NCBI GenBank assembly: GCA_024280885.1
Contig: JAJRPF010000020.1
Coordinates: 150,697-214,696 of the forward strand
Source: Planctomycetota bacterium
GTDB taxonomy: Bacteria; Planctomycetota; JAJSAM01; JAJVHW01
Direction: 5' to 3'
DNA length: 64,000 nt
Part shown: in pieces, positions 61,326 through 64,000 of the stretch
Position numbering within the stretch: the stretch's first letter is position 1
How the letters are laid out: every line of letters begins with the position of its first letter
Program-made: the position numbers and the translations under genes
Notes under the pieces: model-generated
Told to the model about the DNA's origin: nothing
What the model saw: only the letters and a program-made list of their open reading frames with translations
Database searches by the model: none

Positions 61326-62735
61326 TCAGATCGTGCGACTGCAGACGGGCTTGTCCGACGGCGACCCGAGATGGGCGTCGAAGGGCATGCACACGTTGCG
61401 GACGAAGAGCCGACCGCGCGAGGTCAATTCGAACCCGCCGCGGCCGTCGGTGACGAGCATGCCGTCGGCCTCGAGTGCGGGGAATCCGGCGCTGACATCC
61501 GCGAAGTACTCCCGTGCGTCGATCCCCGCGCGTGCGCTCACCACGTCGGCGTCGAAGCGATAGCGGCACATGATGTCCTGGATCACATCGCGCCGGATGC
61601 GGTCGTCGTCGGTGAGCCACATGCCGCGCGTGACGGCGTGACGACCCGCGTCGATGCGCTCCGACCACGCGGGGAGTTCCTTCACGCTTTGGGCGAAGGC
61701 ATCGTCGAACGACGCGATCGAGGTGACGCCCATCCCGACGAGATCCGTCCCGGCCTTCGTCGTGAACCCCTGGAAGTTGCGCCACAGCGCGCCGGTCTTG
61801 AGCGCCTGCGCGAGTTCGTTGTCGGGTTTCGCGAAGTGGTCCATCCCGATGAACTCGTAGCCTTCGGCCGTCATCTGCTCCACGAGTCGCGTGAAGATCT
61901 CGAACTTCTCAGCGCCGCGCGGGATCGTCTCGTCGCGGAACTTCGTCTGCGCCGGCTTGAGCCACGGGACGTGGGCGTAGCTGAACGCACTGATGCGGTC
62001 AGGCGAGAGGGTCTTCACGAGTGCGATCGTCTCGTCGAAGCTGTCGGCGGTCTGCAGCGGCAGGCCGTAGACGAGATCCACGTTGATCGACTCGATGCCG
62101 TCCTCGCGGCACCATGCGATCAGGTCGCGTGTCATCTCGTAGGGCTGGACGCGGTGGATCTCCTCCTGCACCTTCGGGTCGAAGTCCTGCACGCCCATCG
62201 AGATCCGGTTGAAGCCTGCGCGCGCGATCGCGGCAACGTGTTCGCGGGTGGTGACGCGCGGGTCCACCTCGATGCCGACCTCGGCGTTGGCCGCGAGCGG
62301 GAAGAGCCGCGCGATCGTTGCCATCAGGCGTTCGATCTGGTCCGGCGCGAGGTACGTCGGTGTGCCGCCGCCCCATGCGACCTGCACGGTCTGACGGTCG
62401 GCTGCGTTGGCGAACCGCGCCGTGCGCTCCATCTCCGCGATGAGACGCTCGACGTATTGCGCCGCGAGTTCCCGACGCTTCGTGATCACGACGTTGCAGC
62501 CGCAGTAGACGCACAACGACTCACAGAAGGGGAGGTGGATGTAGACGGAGAGCGGTCGGGCAGACGCGGCACTCTTACTCAGTGCGCGCTCGAAATCGTC
62601 CTCGTCGAAGTCGCCCCAGACGGGTGCCGTCGGGTAGCTCGTGTAGCGCGGACCCGGCACGTCGTACTTCGACATGATGTCGGTGGGGATCGCGCGCATC
62701 GCACGCGGGTCGAAGGTCGGCGGAGCGTTGCTCAT
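61326..62735 (-). CDS. hemN: Oxygen-independent coproporphyrinogen III dehydrogenase
   Basis: The radical-SAM enzyme decarboxylates coproporphyrinogen III without oxygen. The 469-residue protein shows the cluster motif FCESLCVYCGC (Cys71, 75, 78), then WGGGTPTYL, GIEVDPR, RISMGVQDFDPKVQ and NVDLVYGLPLQT, plus the YTSYPTA N-terminus of true HemN. The ATG overlaps the hemE stop. A second oxidase gene, hemF, is not in the window. Confidence 0.96.
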   Translation of the reverse strand: MSNAPPTFDPRAMRAIPTDIMSKYDVPGPRYTSYPTAPVWGDFDEDDFERALSKSAASARPLSVYIHLPFCESLCVYCGCNVVITKRRELAAQYVERLIAEMERTARFANAADRQTVQVAWGGGTPTYLAPDQIERLMATIARLFPLAANAEVGIEVDPRVTTREHVAAIARAGFNRISMGVQDFDPKVQEEIHRVQPYEMTRDLIAWCREDGIESINVDLVYGLPLQTADSFDETIALVKTLSPDRISAFSYAHVPWLKPAQTKFRDETIPRGAEKFEIFTRLVEQMTAEGYEFIGMDHFAKPDNELAQALKTGALWRNFQGFTTKAGTDLVGMGVTSIASFDDAFAQSVKELPAWSERIDAGRHAVTRGMWLTDDDRIRRDVIQDIMCRYRFDADVVSARAGIDAREYFADVSAGFPALEADGMLVTDGRGGFELTSRGRLFVRNVCMPFDAHLGSPSDKPVCSRTI

Positions 62736-63766
62736 CGTCCCTGCACCTCGTTCACGAAAGCCGCCACGTTCTCGGGCGGTGTACCCACGATGACGCCGTG
62801 GCCGAGGTTGGCGACGACGCCGTCTTGACCCTCGACGCTGTCCAGCATGGCACGCGTCACGGCGCGCACGATCTCGGGCGTGCTGTGCAGGCACGTCGGA
62901 TCGAGATTGCCCTGCACGGGCGCCCCGCCGAGGCGGCGCTTGATCTCGTCGAGCGGCAGGCGCCAATCGACGCTGTACGCATCGGCGCCGGTCGCGAGCA
63001 TCAGGTCCAGTCGATCGCATGTGCCCTTCGCGTAAAGGACGAGCGGCGGGCATTCGGCGCCGAGCGTTGCTCGCACCCCGTCGAAGATGCGGCGGATGGA
63101 CGGGACGCCGAATTCGGCCCAATCTGCGCGCGACAGCATGCCCGCCCATGTGTCGAAGACCTGGAGCGCACCGGCACCCGCACGTGCTTGCGCGACGAGG
63201 TAGGGGATTGTGGCCTCGGCGAGCACGTCGAGCAACGCCTTGAACGCTGTCGGATCGCGCCAGCGCAGGCCCATCACGTTGACGAGGCTCTTGGTGATGC
63301 GTCCTTCGACGGCGTACGCGGCGAGCGTGAAGGGGGCGCCGGAGAAGCCGATCGACGGGATGTGCGCGGGGAGCGCGGCGCTCATGAGTTGCAGCGTCTC
63401 CATGATCCATGGCGTGCCCACCTCCGGGTCGAAGGGGGCGAGTTGCGCGATGCGCGCCGCGTCGCGCACAGGCGCCGGACAGAGCGGCCCGCGCTCGTCG
63501 AATTCGACCGTGATCCCCATCGCTTCGAGCGGGATCAGGATGTCGCTGAAGACCACCGCACCGTCCACGCCGAAGCGCTCGACAGGCTCAAGCGTCACCT
63601 CGGCGGCCAGTCTCGGATTGCGGCACATGTCCAGGAACGACACCTCGCGCCGGACCTTCTGGTACCCGGGGAGATAGCGACCGGCCTGCCGCATGAGCCA
63701 GACCGGGCGGCGGGGTGTCGGTTCACCGCGCAATGCGCGGACGAGAAGGGGGACGTCGTCGGTCAC
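62732..63766 (-). CDS. hemE: Uroporphyrinogen decarboxylase
   Basis: HemE removes four carboxyls from uroporphyrinogen III to give coproporphyrinogen III. The 344-residue protein has RPVWLMRQAGRYLPGY, the aspartate region VVFSDILIPLEAMG, IGFSGAPFTLAAY and NLGHGVIVGTPPENV. The GTG start has GGAGG 6 bases upstream. First gene of the hemE-hemN-hemG operon, behind a CRP/FNR-like dyad. Confidence 0.97.
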   Translation of the reverse strand: MTDDVPLLVRALRGEPTPRRPVWLMRQAGRYLPGYQKVRREVSFLDMCRNPRLAAEVTLEPVERFGVDGAVVFSDILIPLEAMGITVEFDERGPLCPAPVRDAARIAQLAPFDPEVGTPWIMETLQLMSAALPAHIPSIGFSGAPFTLAAYAVEGRITKSLVNVMGLRWRDPTAFKALLDVLAEATIPYLVAQARAGAGALQVFDTWAGMLSRADWAEFGVPSIRRIFDGVRATLGAECPPLVLYAKGTCDRLDLMLATGADAYSVDWRLPLDEIKRRLGGAPVQGNLDPTCLHSTPEIVRAVTRAMLDSVEGQDGVVANLGHGVIVGTPPENVAAFVNEVQGR

Positions 63767-63799
63767 GGGGCCTCCAGAAGGCGTGGGGTGTAGGTGGAG

Positions 63800-63862
63800 A
63801 TAGTACGTCCGACGCCCGCAGGCTCGCAGATCCGGCGCCGCGGGACGGTGACCCGAGTCACT
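63800..63862 (-). promoter_or_regulatory. hemENG promoter with a CRP/FNR-like dyad
   Basis: On the minus strand AGTGA-CTCGGG-TCACC (63862-63847) is followed by a -10-like TACTAT (63805-63800). The start would fall near 63793, which puts the dyad centre at about -61.5, a class I activator position on the same helix face as the -41.5 site of ccmE. Confidence 0.5.
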
Positions 63863-63935
63863 CTTTTGGGGCGGCGCTCATCGTGGCGCCCAGTGGGCGT
63901 GCAGCGTGCGGTCCGCGGAGCGCGCGCGGCGCTGG

Positions 63936-64000
63936 TCAGCCCGAGAGGACGCCGCGCTCGCGCAAGAACGCCAGTTCGGCGGGGAGGATGGTGTCGAGGG
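63936..64000 (-). CDS. 3' end of a minus-strand gene running off the right edge
   Basis: The last 20 codons (LDTILPAELAFLRERGVLSG, then TGA at 63938-63936) look like a genuine protein C-terminus with an amphipathic helix. The family cannot be identified from this piece. It is upstream of hemE on the same strand, 169 bp before the hemE start. Confidence 0.6.
   Translation of the reverse strand, partial: LDTILPAELAFLRERGVLSG

Overview
The window is a GC-rich, gene-dense stretch of bacterial chromosome. A Planctomycetota-like, Gram-negative origin is likely but inferred. The clues are a Hanks-type kinase with a basic tail, an ECF sigma/anti-sigma/secreted-helical-protein operon, System I* style cytochrome c maturation, a B12-dependent ribonucleotide reductase with its own adenosyltransferase, the aerobic benzoyl-CoA (box) route and HExxH secreted peptidases. 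No rRNA, tRNA, CRISPR array, integrase or transposase gene was seen.

Layout. 1-8629: edge of a minus-strand gene, Ser/Thr kinase, tandem-domain zinc/iron-cluster protein, SpoIIE-type phosphatase, then on the minus strand a FliA/WhiG sigma factor behind a c-di-GMP-I riboswitch, and an ECF sigma/anti-sigma/charged secreted protein operon. 8796-13038: a 1190-residue fused membrane/spermidine-synthase-like/TPR protein and a cyclophilin. 13746-18465: a small unknown protein and boxR-boxC-boxB. 18707-26177: a compact ccm operon (E, F, H-like, I-like, an unknown envelope protein, A, B, C, D-like). 26219-31319: pduO-type adenosyltransferase and nrdJ, with tandem NrdR-like boxes upstream. 31505-37727: hemX-like, hemA, hemC, hemD, hemB, hemL. 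37693-39926: a 2.2-kb insertion-like segment at the 3' end of hemL. 40019-42620: two HExxH metallopeptidases. 42629-47160: rtcA, rtcB, a structured spacer and divergent rtcR. 47324-51658: trkA, trkH and an ANKH-like membrane protein. 51735-52417: VapBC. 52583-59926: envelope proteins, a cytoplasmic avidin homologue, a Crp/Fnr regulator, a GntR/membrane protein pair, a dehydratase remnant, a uracil-DNA glycosylase-like protein and a lipoprotein. 59940-63766: hemE-hemN-hemG on the minus strand. 63936-64000: the end of another gene.

How the parts fit. Two heme loci and one cytochrome c maturation operon supply respiratory heme proteins. CRP/FNR-like dyads (GTGA-N6-TCAC) precede ccmE and hemE, and a third lies in the nrdJ leader, so these genes may share an oxygen- or respiration-responsive regulator. 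nrdJ needs adenosylcobalamin, and the gene downstream makes it. RtcR, a sigma-54 activator, sits opposite rtcBA, with a -24/-12-like promoter and a hairpin-rich spacer between them.

Main unusual signals. (1) A ~650-bp repeat occurs twice, each time between convergent genes, with a 34-bp hairpin and a stem whose sequence differs completely between copies while pairing is kept. (2) A two-gene toxin/immunity-like cassette lies between inverted 50-bp REP-like elements, inside a larger segment bounded by a 37-bp direct repeat of the hemL 3' end. (3) A structured spacer separates rtcB from rtcR. (4) A c-di-GMP riboswitch has a visible Shine-Dalgarno sequestering option. All were read by eye; no database search or folding program was run.
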